From Rosellinia necatrix (Eukaryota; Ascomycota; Sordariomycetes; Xylariales; Xylariaceae): a DNA stretch of 64,000 bases. The notes beneath the pieces are model-generated. The model was not told the DNA's origin, searched no databases, and saw nothing but the letters and a program-made list of their open reading frames with translations. The translations under genes and the position numbers were made by a program. Of this stretch, positions 36,739-47,629 are shown in pieces; within the stretch, counting starts at the first letter, position 1, and every line of letters begins with the position of its first letter. Where the stretch lies: positions 4,278,001 through 4,342,000 of the forward strand of contig JAGYVD010000003.1 of NCBI GenBank assembly GCA_021209875.1, given 5' to 3'.

Positions 36739-37737
36739 GGTAGCGACGTAAGGGTGGCTTCAAAAGGGGTGGTGTCGCCAGTAAGCCCGCCGAGCTGGTA
36801 AATCACTCACGCGCAACGGCAGGCGACGGCGACAAAATCCGAATTGCTGTGTTATGGCATGACAGTAGCGTTGGAGGGCGGGCAACAGGCTTGTTGGCAC
36901 TTTTATAACAGGTATAATAGGTGGGCTAGAGTGTGTTGGTGTAGGACGCAGAACAGTAGACGGAGGGCCTCGGGATGGGCTTGCACATGCGATCGCCCGC
37001 CCGCGCGTCCAGCCAGTCAGGTATGTAGGAAGAGCCGTCTAGTCACCGCCAATTATGGGCCAAGTGGATGCCCATCATGAAACCGTAGGGCGGCCGAGAG
37101 GAGGCACCAACTGTATTTTTCGGTGGGACGTTTAAATTAGAGTCAACGGTGTTAGCTGCGTGTTAGCAATCTTCGAGGCGCGCCTTACAACGACTTATCA
37201 CCACCTGCCTCCCGGTTTATGCTCGGTCAGTTGGGGTAGTTGCAAGAAATTTCTGCGAAGCTGAGCGATGTCGCTTGGAAGCGTGACGCTACAGCCAACT
37301 GCAGCAGGTGGCAGCCCGTCAATCGCCTGTCAATGGGGACTTCGGCAAAGCTCAAGTGGGCCAATGGGGCGATGGGGCGACGGGGCAGTGGGGCAATGGG
37401 GCAAAGAAATAATCTTATCAGATCATCAGTACATAGGTACAACCCCCATTTAGTGTGTTCATGGTCATGCTCCCGCCTGGGTGTTGGGGGTGGGGCTTTC
37501 AACTGGTGTCAGTTGGTATGGAGGGGTAGATCCGAATTTCGTCTATGAGGTACAACTATCAAAATAGCTTCTTCTATGCAAAGACGCTCTTTATAGGTCC
37601 AGCCTCTTATCCCTTTTTATTTTTTTTTTTATTTTTTTTAATTTTTTTAAAGTGATCTATATCTAGAATTCCTATTTTCTAAAGCTGAACCCCCTGATCT
37701 ACAGCCGTCTCTGAGCAGTTACACACCCAACAACAAC
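36739..37737. promoter_or_regulatory. Divergent promoter region of carrier and KEL3-like genes
   Basis: 999 bases between two divergent start codons. It contains a five-run G4 motif at 37366-37401 and long T tracts at about 37616-37649 just upstream of the KEL3 start. No coding sequence seen. Confidence 0.55.
37366..37401 (+). other. G-quadruplex motif with exact 8-base period
   Basis: Five runs of exactly four G at 37366, 37374, 37382, 37390 and 37398, each separated by a four-base loop (CGAT, CGAC, CAGT, CAAT). It lies about 340 bases upstream of the KEL3-like ATG. Confidence 0.9.
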
Positions 37738-40137
37738 ATGGCGAAAGATAAAAAAGGTAAGTCCGATTCAAAGAAGCAGAAGCTTGCCGAGAAGAAGCAA
37801 AAGCAAGAGAAAAAGGCGCAAAAGAAAGAAAAGACCAAGGCGGCAAAGCTGGATGGGAGCGATGCCGAGGATGTGGATCTCGATGCCGTCTTGGCCGAGT
37901 ACAAGAAGCAGCAAGAGTTATTTCTCAAGGTCACCGAAACGGTCCTTGATGCCCCTCCTAAGCCTCGGTCGTCTGCCGTTTTCCTGGCATCTCCGTCCAA
38001 TAGCAATCAACTCTTGCTCTTTGGCGGTGAGACATGGAACGGGGCTATTGCCAATTTCTTCAATGACCTCAATATCTACTACACAGATAGGGATGAATGG
38101 CATTGTGTGACGTCCCCCAACGCCCCCCTTCCCAGATCCGGCCACGCCTGGTGCAGGGGGGGCAACCAAAAAGACTCTGTATTCCTCTTCGGCGGTGAAT
38201 TCAGTAGGTCCGTAATGCATCCTGCGTCCTCTTAAAGTGAGCCCCGTTTGCGACGTCGACGCTGATCCATTTCCACTATAGCCCCAAACAGGGCACGTTT
38301 TATCATTACAATGACTTTTGGCGCCTCGAGCCGAATACCCGCGAATGGACCCGTATAGAGGTCAAGGGGAAGGCGCCACCATCTAGGAGCGGTCACCGTA
38401 TGACATATTACAAGAACTATATCATTCTATTTGGAGGTATGAACTGTGCAAATAGCCCCCTTCACTAGTATGTATCGGGGCTGACCCCCCACTCTAGGTT
38501 TCCAAGATACCTCAAATCAGACTAAATATTTAAATGACCTCTGGTTGTTCGATACCCAAGTACGTCAAGATGTTTGCTAGGCCGTGATGGCATAGAGCGT
38601 TGACATTTGATGAATAGAACTATTTTTGGTCCAGCCCAACGCTACCCCCGGCGCAATTAAAGCCAGATGCGAGGTCTTCTTTCTCATTCCTCCCTCACGA
38701 GCAAGGCGCTGTTCTGTTCGGTGGTTACTCTCGAGTCAAAACAATCGTGTCCGCCAATAAATCCGCCAAGGGCGCATCCCAGGGGCAGAGAAATATTTTA
38801 AAACCTTTGGTACACCAGGACTGCTTCTACTTACGTATCACCCAGCCTCCTCCGGAATCGCCGTCAAACACGCCTCCAACAGTAAGATGGGAGAAACGGA
38901 AGAAGCCGGCAAACGCGCCCAACCCTCCTCGCGCTGGAGCAACTATGGCTTATCATAAGGGTCGCGGGTTGCTATTTGGTGGTGTCCATGATGTAGAACA
39001 AAGCGAGGAGGGCATCGACAGCGAATTTTTCAACCAGCTCTATACCTGGAATATCGAGAGAAATCGATTTTTCCCGATGATGCTTCGCAAACCAAGGGTT
39101 CAAAAGAAAACCGTCGCCTCAGAGAAAAGAGTTGGCCGACGGGGTAGAGCCCAAGCCAACGAGGAAGAGTTGCTTAAACAATTCGCCGCGTTACAGGCTG
39201 GAGCTTCCCTAGAAGATGCTGACGAGATGGGTATTGATCTTAAGAATGAGGACGACGACGAGCCGTCCAAGCCTACGCGCGAGATGCCCGTTTCAATGGA
39301 ATACCCTTCCTCTAGGTTCAACGCCTTGCTAGCCGTACAAGAGGACGTCCTATATATCTACGGCGGCACGTTCGAGGCCAAGGATAGAGAGTATACCTTT
39401 GATGAGCTACATGCCATTGATCTCGGCAAGATGGACGGCTGCAAAGAAATCTTCAAGAGAGAAGACGAGACCTGGGTTGTAAGTGATCCTCATTGCTTAA
39501 CCTTGTTTCTCCCAATCCCCCAAGCATGGACATGTATTGACAAGAGATACTTTAGGGTTCTGACGATGAAGATGATGATGATGAGGATGATGAAGATGAG
39601 GACGATGAAGAGGATGAAGACGAGGACGGCGAGTTCGACGAGGCACCAGAAAGGCTAGTATCGCCAAGTAAACGGAAGAAAACACAAGAAGACGATGCCA
39701 CAAGTATAGATACATCATCGACCGCCGATATAACCTCAATCGACGATGACGTGAGCGAGGCGGATACCGCTGCCACTTCAGTCGATGACGGGCTCCCACA
39801 CCCTCGAGTGAGTATCCGTTGCTCCCGTCCATCGAAGTTGTTTATGGCTAATATCCCCTAGCCTTTCGAGTCCCGACGAGAATTTTTCGTCAGGACATCG
39901 GCAGAATGGCAAGAGGTCTTGATGACGAGCCTTAGATGGAAGGGGATCCAGCCAGAGACACTGACCATCAAGGAGATCAAAAGCAAGGCGTTCGAACTGA
40001 GCGAAGAGAAGTGGTGGGATTGTAGGGAAGAAATTACTGCGCTTGAAGATGAGCAGGAAGCTGCTGGGATTGGTGAAGTTGTGTCTCTCACTGACAGGGG
40101 CGAATCTGGTACCGGCGGTGCTGGTCGGAGGCGTTGA
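37738..40137 (+). CDS. Kelch-repeat protein, KEL3/KLHDC4 family
   Basis: Six exons (37738-38207, 38282-38436, 38498-38559, 38618-39478, 39556-39807, 39862-40137) give 691 aa. A Lys-rich coiled N-terminus (MAKDKKGKSDSKKQKLAEKK) precedes kelch blades marked by LLLFGGETWNG, VFLFGGEFS, IILFGG, AVLFGGYSR, GLLFGG and YIYGGTFEAKD. Residues 517-600 are a highly acidic stretch followed by Ser/Thr-rich sequence. The last exon (RREFFVRTSAEWQE, SEEKWWDCREEI) matches the DUF4110 C-terminal domain of yeast Kel3. Introns are 52-77 nt with donors GTCCGT, GTATGA, GTACGT, GTAAGT and GTGAGT. The first, GTCCGT, was chosen because only it restores GEFSSPKQGTFYHYNDFW. Human KLHDC4 is the animal relative. The biochemical function is unknown. 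Confidence 0.9.
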
Positions 40138-40702
40138 AGAGAGTAAATCTAATATCCTGCCGATGAAGTAATCTCGTTGGGGGGATTTGTAGAAGTTTAG
40201 CACAGTAGATTATCCCTTTAAGTGTTAGTTTACACGAGTAGTTATTAAGCAGCTAGCGGGGACTATAATCCCCTTTGAGGACGAAGAGAAATGCTTGTGC
40301 TGCCTACCTAGTATGCAGGTACCGTTGTGTTACAGGGGATTGGCATTAAACGGCCGCTGTAGATAAAGGGGATGGGATGCCTTAACGCCGTCTTGGGCTA
40401 CCGGATATAGCCACCTGCTGAAAACTTACATCCAGTGGTGTCTATTACATACCTAGGTACCTACAAGCTACCTAGGTACAAGCAGCCAGTTAGCTACAGC
40501 AAACCGAACCAACAATATTATTCTCCCATCGCCACAAACGATGACTACTTCCACCTAGGGAGATATCTAGTGAGCAAAGCAAACCCGAACTGGCTTAAAC
40601 AGATGAAACAGGAGGTTCACACAGACTCAAGCGCCTACCTAGGTAGCTTTGCCAAACGAGCCCTCTTAATAATTTCTCCGTTGCCCCCGAGGGCACGTCG
40701 TG
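40138..40702. other. Intergenic stretch upstream of the WLM protease gene
   Basis: Contains CCTAGGTA-type repeats at 40450-40480 and near 40636, within the presumed promoter of the co-directional WLM gene. No gene seen. Confidence 0.6.
40450..40480. repeat. CCTAGGTA-type palindromic repeat cluster
   Basis: ACCTAGGTACCTAC and TACCTAGGTACA units about 230 bases upstream of the WLM-protease start. Confidence 0.8.
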
Positions 40703-42146
40703 ATGCCTTTAGGTTTTGAGCGACTCAATGCGAGGAAATCCCAGCCGAATGACCACATCAACTTCATCCGGCCCTTAAAGGGCCAAGATGAAGCCATCTC
40801 GCAAGATTTCTTGGAGCGCATCGCCGCGCAATGTGGTGAGTGCCGCGCGAGGCTCGTGCTCTGGACTGAACATACTAACTCGTAATAGTGCCTGTTATGC
40901 GGGAGCACCATCTTTTCGTGATGGCACTCGAGGAATACGAACCGAACAGGGAATTCGTCGGCCGAAATTTCAACGCCGGCGAAGTCATTCAGTTGGTTCT
41001 CAAGTCGCCATCGACGGGACGATGGCTCCCGTTCAATTATGTACAGATGGTGATGATGCACGAGTGGGTACACGCGTTTGCATCGCCTCTATCACTCGAT
41101 TCTAACAGATGTCCGGACATAGGCTCGCGCACTGTAAGCAGATGAACCATTCACGCGCTTTCTGGGCCGTTAGAAACCAATACGCGGACCAGATGAGGGG
41201 TCTCTGGTCGCGCAAATACTCCGGCGAGGGGCTCTGGGGACGAGGCACGCTGCTCGAATCGGGTGAATTTGAGGCAAACACTGTCCTTGCGGACGATGCT
41301 TTGCCCGAGCACTTGTGTGGTGGTACTTATCGCTCAAGAGGGAGGAAACGAAAGCCGAAGAAGCAGTTATCGTATCAAGAGCAAAAGGAACGGCGCATTC
41401 TGAAGAAATTCGGTGCGAATGGCGTTGCGCTTGGCGAGGACGAAGAGATCAAGACGGAATTAGAGAAGGGCAAAAAGACTAAGGGAAAACCGAGAGTCGC
41501 TGGGAGCAAGAGAGGTCGTGAGTTAAGAGCTGCTGCCGCTCTCGCCCGGTTTGACCAGCAGAAGAAGGTCGAAGAGGTGAAAGGAGAGCCTGCAGATATC
41601 GATGACGACAAGACAGCAAGCGATTCTGAATCAGATGCTGCATCTGATTACGACGAAGGTGGGCCAAGCATCGTCGATCAAGAGGGCCGACATCTCATCA
41701 AGGTATGCGAGGACGAAGACCCAGCGGATGGCGATGTGCAAAACGAAATGCGCGAATTAGCATCGGCGTCTCGCATCAAGCGTGAAAGGTCGCTGTCGCC
41801 CAAATTTATCAAGCCCGAGATGGATGAACCCCCGCTTCACCGTATCAAGCCAACGCTAACTACCAGCGGAACCAAACCGCATGCGGTGACAGGGGATTCG
41901 GAAAGAGGCACCGTTCCCCTAAATTTCGAAACAGAAACGAAATCTGTTCCTAGAGATTGTCCAGTCTGCTCGTTTAGAAACGTACCTAGTTCCACGATTT
42001 GCGGTGCCTGTTCTCATGTACTGGTCCCCGGTAAGGTGCCTTTCTGGAGATGTAGAAGCAGCGCGTGTCAGGGAAGCATATACCTAAATCCGGATGACTC
42101 TGGTATCTGCGGTGTCTGTAGCGAGCGGAGGGCGCGCCCGGAATGA
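40703..42146 (+). CDS. WLM-domain metalloprotease (Wss1-like) with C-terminal zinc fingers
   Basis: Wss1/SPRTN-class proteases cut DNA-protein crosslinks. Exons are 40703-40835, 40889-41063 and 41123-42146, giving 443 aa. The active site reads HELAHCKQMNH (H102, E103, H106, H112), the HExxHxxxxxH zinc signature, followed by RAFW as in WLM domains. The middle is charged and probably disordered (EQKERRILKKFG, acidic Ser/Asp runs, KRERSLSP). The C-terminus holds a RanBP2-type finger (C382-C385-C396-C399) and a second Cys cluster (C413, C418, C432, C435), plausible ubiquitin or SUMO binders. Intron 2 (donor GTGGGT, branch TCTAAC) splits the catalytic Glu codon, so only spliced RNA encodes the active site. 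ATG 40703 was chosen because the base triplet before it is GTG. Family is secure, exact orthology is not. Confidence 0.88.
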
Positions 42147-42714
42147 AGGCATCCCGAGATCCAACAAGCAAATATGGCTAGATATGCCTCTATATTCAAA
42201 CGCCGCAGGATCGGTTCTATAATACACGCATTGTTACAACCTAATCATAGAATGAACAGGTACCACGAGGAAAGTGTACACACGATACTCTCGGGCATCC
42301 GTAGCAGAAACCCTGATGCTGCCATGTAGCAATGTGCATCTCACCCAAACCACGCAATCGATAAAACAGCATACAACTGTTATTCATTCGTTCTTCTCGG
42401 AATATCCATGTCTGCTTTCACGCGAACGAATCTTTGTCCACTATCATGGTGAACCCCTATTGCTGATCACCGTGAGTTTCTCATAGAGCCTCACATTACT
42501 TCGAGTCATTTCGAAAGACCACCAAAAGGCCTCACTTTTCATTAAAAAAAAAAAAAATCACTGCTATGAAGTGGTAATAGATCGAGCAGGGACGATCTGC
42601 TTAGAGATCGGGCAGTCGCCTAGCGGCTCCATAAGCCGACCACTCATTTCTTAAGGTGAGGAAATTAGTGCGAACATTTATGCGTAACGGCAATAATAAT
42701 GTCATTCGTATGAA
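42147..42714. other. Convergent intergenic stretch, WLM protease / bZIP
   Basis: 3' flanks of two convergent genes, with an A run near 42545-42557. No gene or RNA recognised. Confidence 0.6.
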
Positions 42715-43345
42715 TCAAAACGCCCTGCCGACGAGCAGAGTTTCGAACATAACCCTCTCGAAAAAGTCTTGTTTAATCACGGCACCAAACCTACGAGCAA
42801 CATTAGTAACCCAGAACATCCAAAAGCGTACACCCCTTATGCCACCGCCCTCTTCAATTAAAAGAGAAATCACAACGGAAGAATTCTTTTTTTTTTTTTT
42901 TGTGTGTGTGTATGAGATAAGAATGACATACCCATGACACGTTGTCGCGCCGCGCAGCTTCTCGGCAAGATCCCATAAGTTCCGGGCCTCGAGCCCGCCG
43001 AACAGGGGCTGGCACCGGATGTGGTTCCACGCCTGGACGGGCGTGATCTCGGGACTCGGGGACCAGGGTCGAGGAGAGGGCCAGCAGCGAGTTCAGGGAC
43101 CCCTCCGGCAGCTCGCGACAGAACGTCTCGTGCGGGGCGTGCGCCTCGAAGACGGGCTTCGGGTAGGCCGGGGCCAGCTGGCCGGATACCGTGAGGGCGT
43201 GGCCGCCGGGCTCGTGGGCCTTGTCCTGGCTGGGATAGAGGTGGTTTATGCACGGACGTTCGAGACTGTGGGTTGTTAGGTTTTGTTTTTGCCTCGTCAG
43301 AAGAGGGAGCTTTTCGTGCTGGGTGGAAAGGTGGAAAGGTGGAAA

Positions 43346-43373
43346 GGGGGAAAGGGGGAAAGGGGGAGGGGGG
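43346..43373 (+). other. G-quadruplex motif inside bZIP intron 3
   Basis: Runs of 5, 5, 5 and 6 G separated by AAA, AAA and A (8-base period), preceded by three GGTGGAAA-like units. It sits close to the donor site of the intron on the opposite strand. Confidence 0.85.
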
Positions 43374-43982
43374 CCTTACGTAAGGACGAACTCCATACCC
43401 ATGGCTAACGGGTCGAGATCGCCTAGTCGGAGGAGGTCCCCGGGATTAGATGTCGTCCCAGTTTTCGTCCCTTCGTCATGCAGAGTGGAGTGCAGCCGAT
43501 TGGTTGCCGTCGTGGCGTCATCTACCTCCTGAGGCCAGTGCTGCTGCTGGCCCTGTTCCGGGACCCAGTCGCTTGCTGTAGCGTCTTCAGGTACCCGGCT
43601 TGATTCGACCATCAGCTGGATCTCATCGGGAAGCTGCATCCCGTGGCCGTGAATGAACGCAGTGAGTTGCTGGACTGTTATCCGTAGATCCTGTATCTTC
43701 TCATACAGGCCTGCTTCGTTTGCCCTGGCCTCCGCGACGTGTTCCTCGAGGGCTTTGGTATACCTCTCCTTCCGCTCGCGGTAGGTGCTGTCACCGCGCA
43801 CGTTAATCGACGCTCCGGGCTATAAGCCCAACTGGGTTTTGGGTTTTGGGTTTTGGTTTTAGGAAGAGGGAACAGGAGATAGAAAACACAAATAGTACTG
43901 ACAGTTGAGCTCTCCGCAATTGCGCTTTACGCTTCTTGTTACGGTCTTCTTGAGATTCTAATAGTACGATATCGTTGGCATT

Positions 43983-44003
43983 GAGAGAGAGAGAGAGAGA
44001 GAG
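43983..44003. repeat. (GA)n microsatellite in bZIP intron 1
   Basis: Uninterrupted GA tract. On the transcript it is a CU tract about 25 nt before the acceptor and probably acts as the pyrimidine tract. Confidence 0.9.
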
Positions 44004-44130
44004 CAGGAGGGGGAAAAGTTAATGCAAGGATGTCGCTCCCGCTCATCGCTATGGTAGGGGGAGATTGACTAGGAACTTGGTTCAAGGACTTACTCTCAGG
44101 CGAGAACATGCGGAAAATGTGGCTAGCCAT

Positions 44131-44871
44131 TGGGGATACGATATGTCGGGCTTGGGATATAGTCGAAGGGTACAATGGTAGAAGTGTCGTGACAGTCGCG
44201 CAGGGTGAGACGAAGGATGACGTTGATTAAAATCGAACGGAGTCGACGATACCGTGATGATGGCATCCAACAAGTGTGCCTGAAGGGGTTTCGCCGTCAC
44301 GCTAGTTTTAGCCAGAACCGTTGCATGCATATAGGTATAGTATCAGGGTAAAACGTCAAATTTCGCCGCTCCTCCTTGATTCTGGCCACGGGGGATTCCA
44401 AACGTCGCTGCAAACGTATCGGCTTCTCCTCGAGTGGCGTCGAAACGCCAAGTCACGTTGGATGGCTCCTCCGCTTTTCCAAAAGAGGAAATTCTGATGA
44501 TAATATCAACTAGAGATGCCCCCGGCCGTAAGACCGGGGGCTGGCCGGGGTGCCAGGGGTCGAGGATCGCAAGTCATCTTCAGCCACAAGTCTGTCCGAA
44601 TATGGAAATTCTGATTATCTATCCACCATCTTCAAGGACGACTTTATCCAGTTCGTAGAATGAGGATGGAAACCTCTCAAACCCCTCAAGAGGAAAATGT
44701 CTGCATATATAGAGGTGGCCGAGTCTTCATGGAGGGCAGAAAAATATCATCACGCTCCTTACCCTCAGCACCAACACCAACCCTCTCTTGCCCCCCCTTA
44801 TCCTATAATATAGGCAGCCGGTCTGTCAATCTGCCATCTTACCCTTTACACAAGTAACGCAACTAGGCATA
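44131..44871. promoter_or_regulatory. Divergent promoter region of bZIP and lactonase-like genes
   Basis: 741 bases between two start codons. A TATA-like element lies on the lactonase side, preceded by a C/T-rich run at about 44780-44800. A GGCCGG-type palindromic GC-rich patch lies near 44520-44550. No coding sequence seen. Confidence 0.5.
44804..44812 (+). promoter_or_regulatory. Candidate TATA box of the lactonase-like gene
   Basis: TATAATATA preceded by a CT-rich run and lying 60 bases before the ATG at 44872, a usual position for a core promoter with a short leader. Motif-only call. Confidence 0.5.
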
Positions 44872-46178
44872 ATGCATCGCAGCCCGTTAATTTCGCTCGT
44901 GCTCGCGCCGTTGGTGCTTCAGGCTTTGGCACGGCCACACTGTAACACCCCAGCCAACGGGAAGGCGATATATATGCTCTCGAACGAGCAGGACAACGCC
45001 GTCGTCGCTCTTCCTATACAGAAAAACGGACTATTGGCAGCTGGTAGGCTCACGGGAACCGGTGGCGCTGGGATGAACGGCATGGATGCAGATGGCAAGC
45101 CCGCCGCTCCCGATCCGTTGTTCAGCCAGTCGAGTCTGACGATAGCCGGTAACGTATGACCCCCCGGAACACGTGAACCTCAGAGCATGCTCGCTCGATA
45201 TCTATGCCCTCATGCTGACCCCTTGGCGTCATATAGCACTTGTTCGCGGTTAACCCCGGATCAAATACCGTCTCCATGTTCGCCATCGACCCTCGTGACC
45301 CCACAAGGCTCACCCTGGTCGGCCAGCCGGTGGCCGTCCCGGGCGAGTTCCCGGTCACGGTGGCGGCCTCCGAGCGCAACAAGCTCGTATGCGTGGGCTC
45401 TAGCGGCGCCGTTGCAGGCGTGGCCTGCTCGACGTTCTCCGCCAACGGGATCGGCAAAATGGACGACCTGCGCGTCTTCGACATCGGCCAAACGACGCCG
45501 CCGGTCGGCCCGACGAACACCGTCTCGCACGTGTTCTTCTCCCGGGACGAGTCGACCGTCTTCACCACCGTCAAGGGCGACCCGGCGACGAACAAGACGG
45601 GCTTCCTGGCGGCCTTCCCCGTTGACAGGTCCGACTGCGAGGCCGGCGCCTCGGTGGCGCAGGAGGGGCGGCGGTCGTCGCCCGCCGGGACGGCCGTCCT
45701 CTTCGGCTCGTCGACGATCCCGGGCTCGGACGACCTCTTCGTCACGGACGCGTCCTTCGGCGGCGCCGTGCTGACCAACGGCGGCGGCGGTGGCGGCGGC
45801 GGCGGCGGCGATGCCGCGGCCTTCACGGTGCGCGGCAAGGGCGTCGTGGACGGCCAGTCGGCCACGTGCTGGGCGGCCGTCAGCCCGGCGACCAACACGG
45901 CCTTCGTGACCGACGTCGGCGTCAACCGGCTGGTGGAGATGTCGCTGGGGGACGCGAGCATCAGGAGCGTCGTCGACCTCGGCGCAAACGGCGACCCGGG
46001 CCTCATCGACCTCCGCGCCGCCGGCCGCCTGGTCTACGCCCTGAGCCCGGGCAACGGCACCACGCCCGCCGCCGTCACCGTGGTCGATGCGGTGACCAAG
46101 AAGCAGGTGCAGCATCTCCAGTTCAACGGAGGGATGCGGTTCGGCAAAAACGCGCAGGGTATGGCCTTGCTCATGTAA
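44872..46178 (+). CDS. Secreted seven-bladed propeller, lactonase / 3-carboxymuconate cyclase-like
   Basis: Exons 44872-45153 and 45237-46178 give 407 aa. The first 20 residues (MHRSPLISLVLAPLVLQALA) are a clear secretion signal. The mature protein has repeated propeller strands: IYMLSNEQDNAVVALPI, HLFAVNPGSNTVSMFAID, FPVTVAASERNKLVCVG, NTVSHVFFSRDESTVFTTV and SPATNTAFVTDVGVNRLVE. This matches fungal secreted proteins annotated as carboxymuconate cyclase-like, a family that includes a cell-surface glycoprotein of Sporothrix. True lactonase activity is not established for the secreted group. A run of about ten glycines in a surface loop (near residue 280) is unusual and probably expands by slippage. 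The intron is 83 nt (donor GTATGA, acceptor ATATAG). It is divergent from the bZIP gene. Confidence 0.88.
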
Positions 46179-47629
46179 TCTCCACGAATCCGAGGGGAAG
46201 GGGGGCTCTGGTTTCACTACATTATATATTGCATTAATATTAAGCATCGGTGATTAATCAAACAGGGTTTGTGATTTGTCGTAGTGTTCTCCTTCTTTCT
46301 TCCTTTTTTTTTCTTTTTTCTTTTTTTTTTTTTTAAATAATCATAGTTATCGCCACTGTGTATGACAGACACCTCGCGTCTCTCTCTCTACATGCTTTGG
46401 CCTCCCATGTTTCATGCGACCTGCACATAAGATAGGCTAACAATCTACATGCAATTTGCCCTCAGGAGTTTATGCAATATCTAATGTCGTCGATACCCGA
46501 GACGAGAGGAAGAGTCCGTGCCGAGAATTGACCAGTATTCGTGGACTATGATCCGGGGATGTCCCCCATCGAGGCGCCATGACAGTCTTGGCCGGTGAGA
46601 TGCAAGGAGTGTGTTGATTACGAATTGTGACGTCCCCCGCTCGAGTATCTCAGTGTTACCAATGATGGTACAGCCGAGTAAATTAACCTGGATGTCTCGC
46701 TGAAGGCCGTGAGCGTGCTGACAAGAAAGCACTGCTTCGGGCAGCTGACTACAGCGAACTTTGGCACTTTATTGCCCTGCCCAGGGCGGCTTGTCTGTCG
46801 GCCTCGTATTAGAGGATGCCTCGAAATACAATACTCCCTTCTTATTGGTAAATGAATGCCCCGACTTATACGCATTACATTTGCATGTCGGCTGTGCTTA
46901 CTGACACCGACAGCGCTAATCATTAGAAAGTCGAGGGAGGTAATCGAGGGGTCATGCTTTATTTGGTTCTTTAATGACCTTGCATTTCCACGACATGCAA
47001 GACACCCAGCAGATTACGGCAAATAAAAGCTGTAGTACACACAATATGGCCGTTCCCGTCATTCATCTTGAATCGGTGGTAATGAATGTGCGTGGTGAAG
47101 CGTATTATCCGGATAATGACTTGACTGTAAGAAGCGTGCTGCCGGCATGATTAGCGAGCGTTATACCACATCTAACGGCATATGAAAATGTAATTTCATG
47201 TTTATGCTGCCCCTTACAATCTAGTTATTGCACATTAATGTAGCATATTGCTAGAAACGAATCGAGCTGACAATGTTACACTTCACACTCGGGTCTCGAG
47301 GGAGCAGGCTGTGCTCAATCCCCACCACACGTGAACTTATTCGTAAACATCAGCCTCCTGTCTCAAGACACTGTTGAAAGTGATATTGATGACGAGTGTG
47401 TTATATCCCGACAAGGTGATCTCATGTGAATGAGCTTTGTCTTCATCACCGTTAAGCGCGGCGGGTTCAGTCGTCGAGCATGTCCTCCTTTACCCACACA
47501 ACTGACGGCTGTTATTATCATACTCTCTATTATTTAACTCCACTTGCATAGACCTCAATACAATATAGGTCTTGAACCTTTCAGGCACTTAGATGGAGTA
47601 GATTGCTCTACGAGATCAAAGTGATCAAG
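46179..47629. other. Intergenic stretch, no gene seen
   Basis: Starts with a long T tract (about 46304-46334) after the lactonase-like gene. Minus-strand frames at 46.48-46.92 kb were considered and not supported. The rest is mixed-composition DNA. Confidence 0.55.

Larger units (their letters stand above)
42715..44130 (-). pseudogene. Divergent fungal bZIP transcription factor, frameshifted by one base
   Basis: Exons 44130..44094, 43957..43903, 43787..43380, 43265..42932 and 42790..42715 give about 302 aa if one base is removed. The protein starts MASHIFRMFSPEK. The basic region is NKKRKAQLRRAQLTYRERKE, followed by a leucine-zipper-like helix (YTKALEEHVAEARANEAGLYEKI). Exon 4 carries FVLTLERPCINHLYP, EPGGHALTVSG and ALSSTLVPES, then EITPVQAWNHIRCQPLFGGL and LRGATTCHG. 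The last exon gives FGAVIKQDFFERVMFE. Between STLVPES and EITPVQ one extra C lies in a CCC (43051-43053, GGG on plus). The invariant Asn of the bZIP basic region is Leu here, as in a known fungal subgroup. Intron 1 contains a (CT)n tract, and intron 3 a C-rich tract. It is divergent from the secreted propeller gene. Target genes are unknown. Confidence 0.8.

Noticed and set aside
46481..46923. Two minus-strand frames after the lactonase-like gene
   Set aside because: No recognisable motif, no convincing splice sites joining them, and low-complexity-free but random composition.
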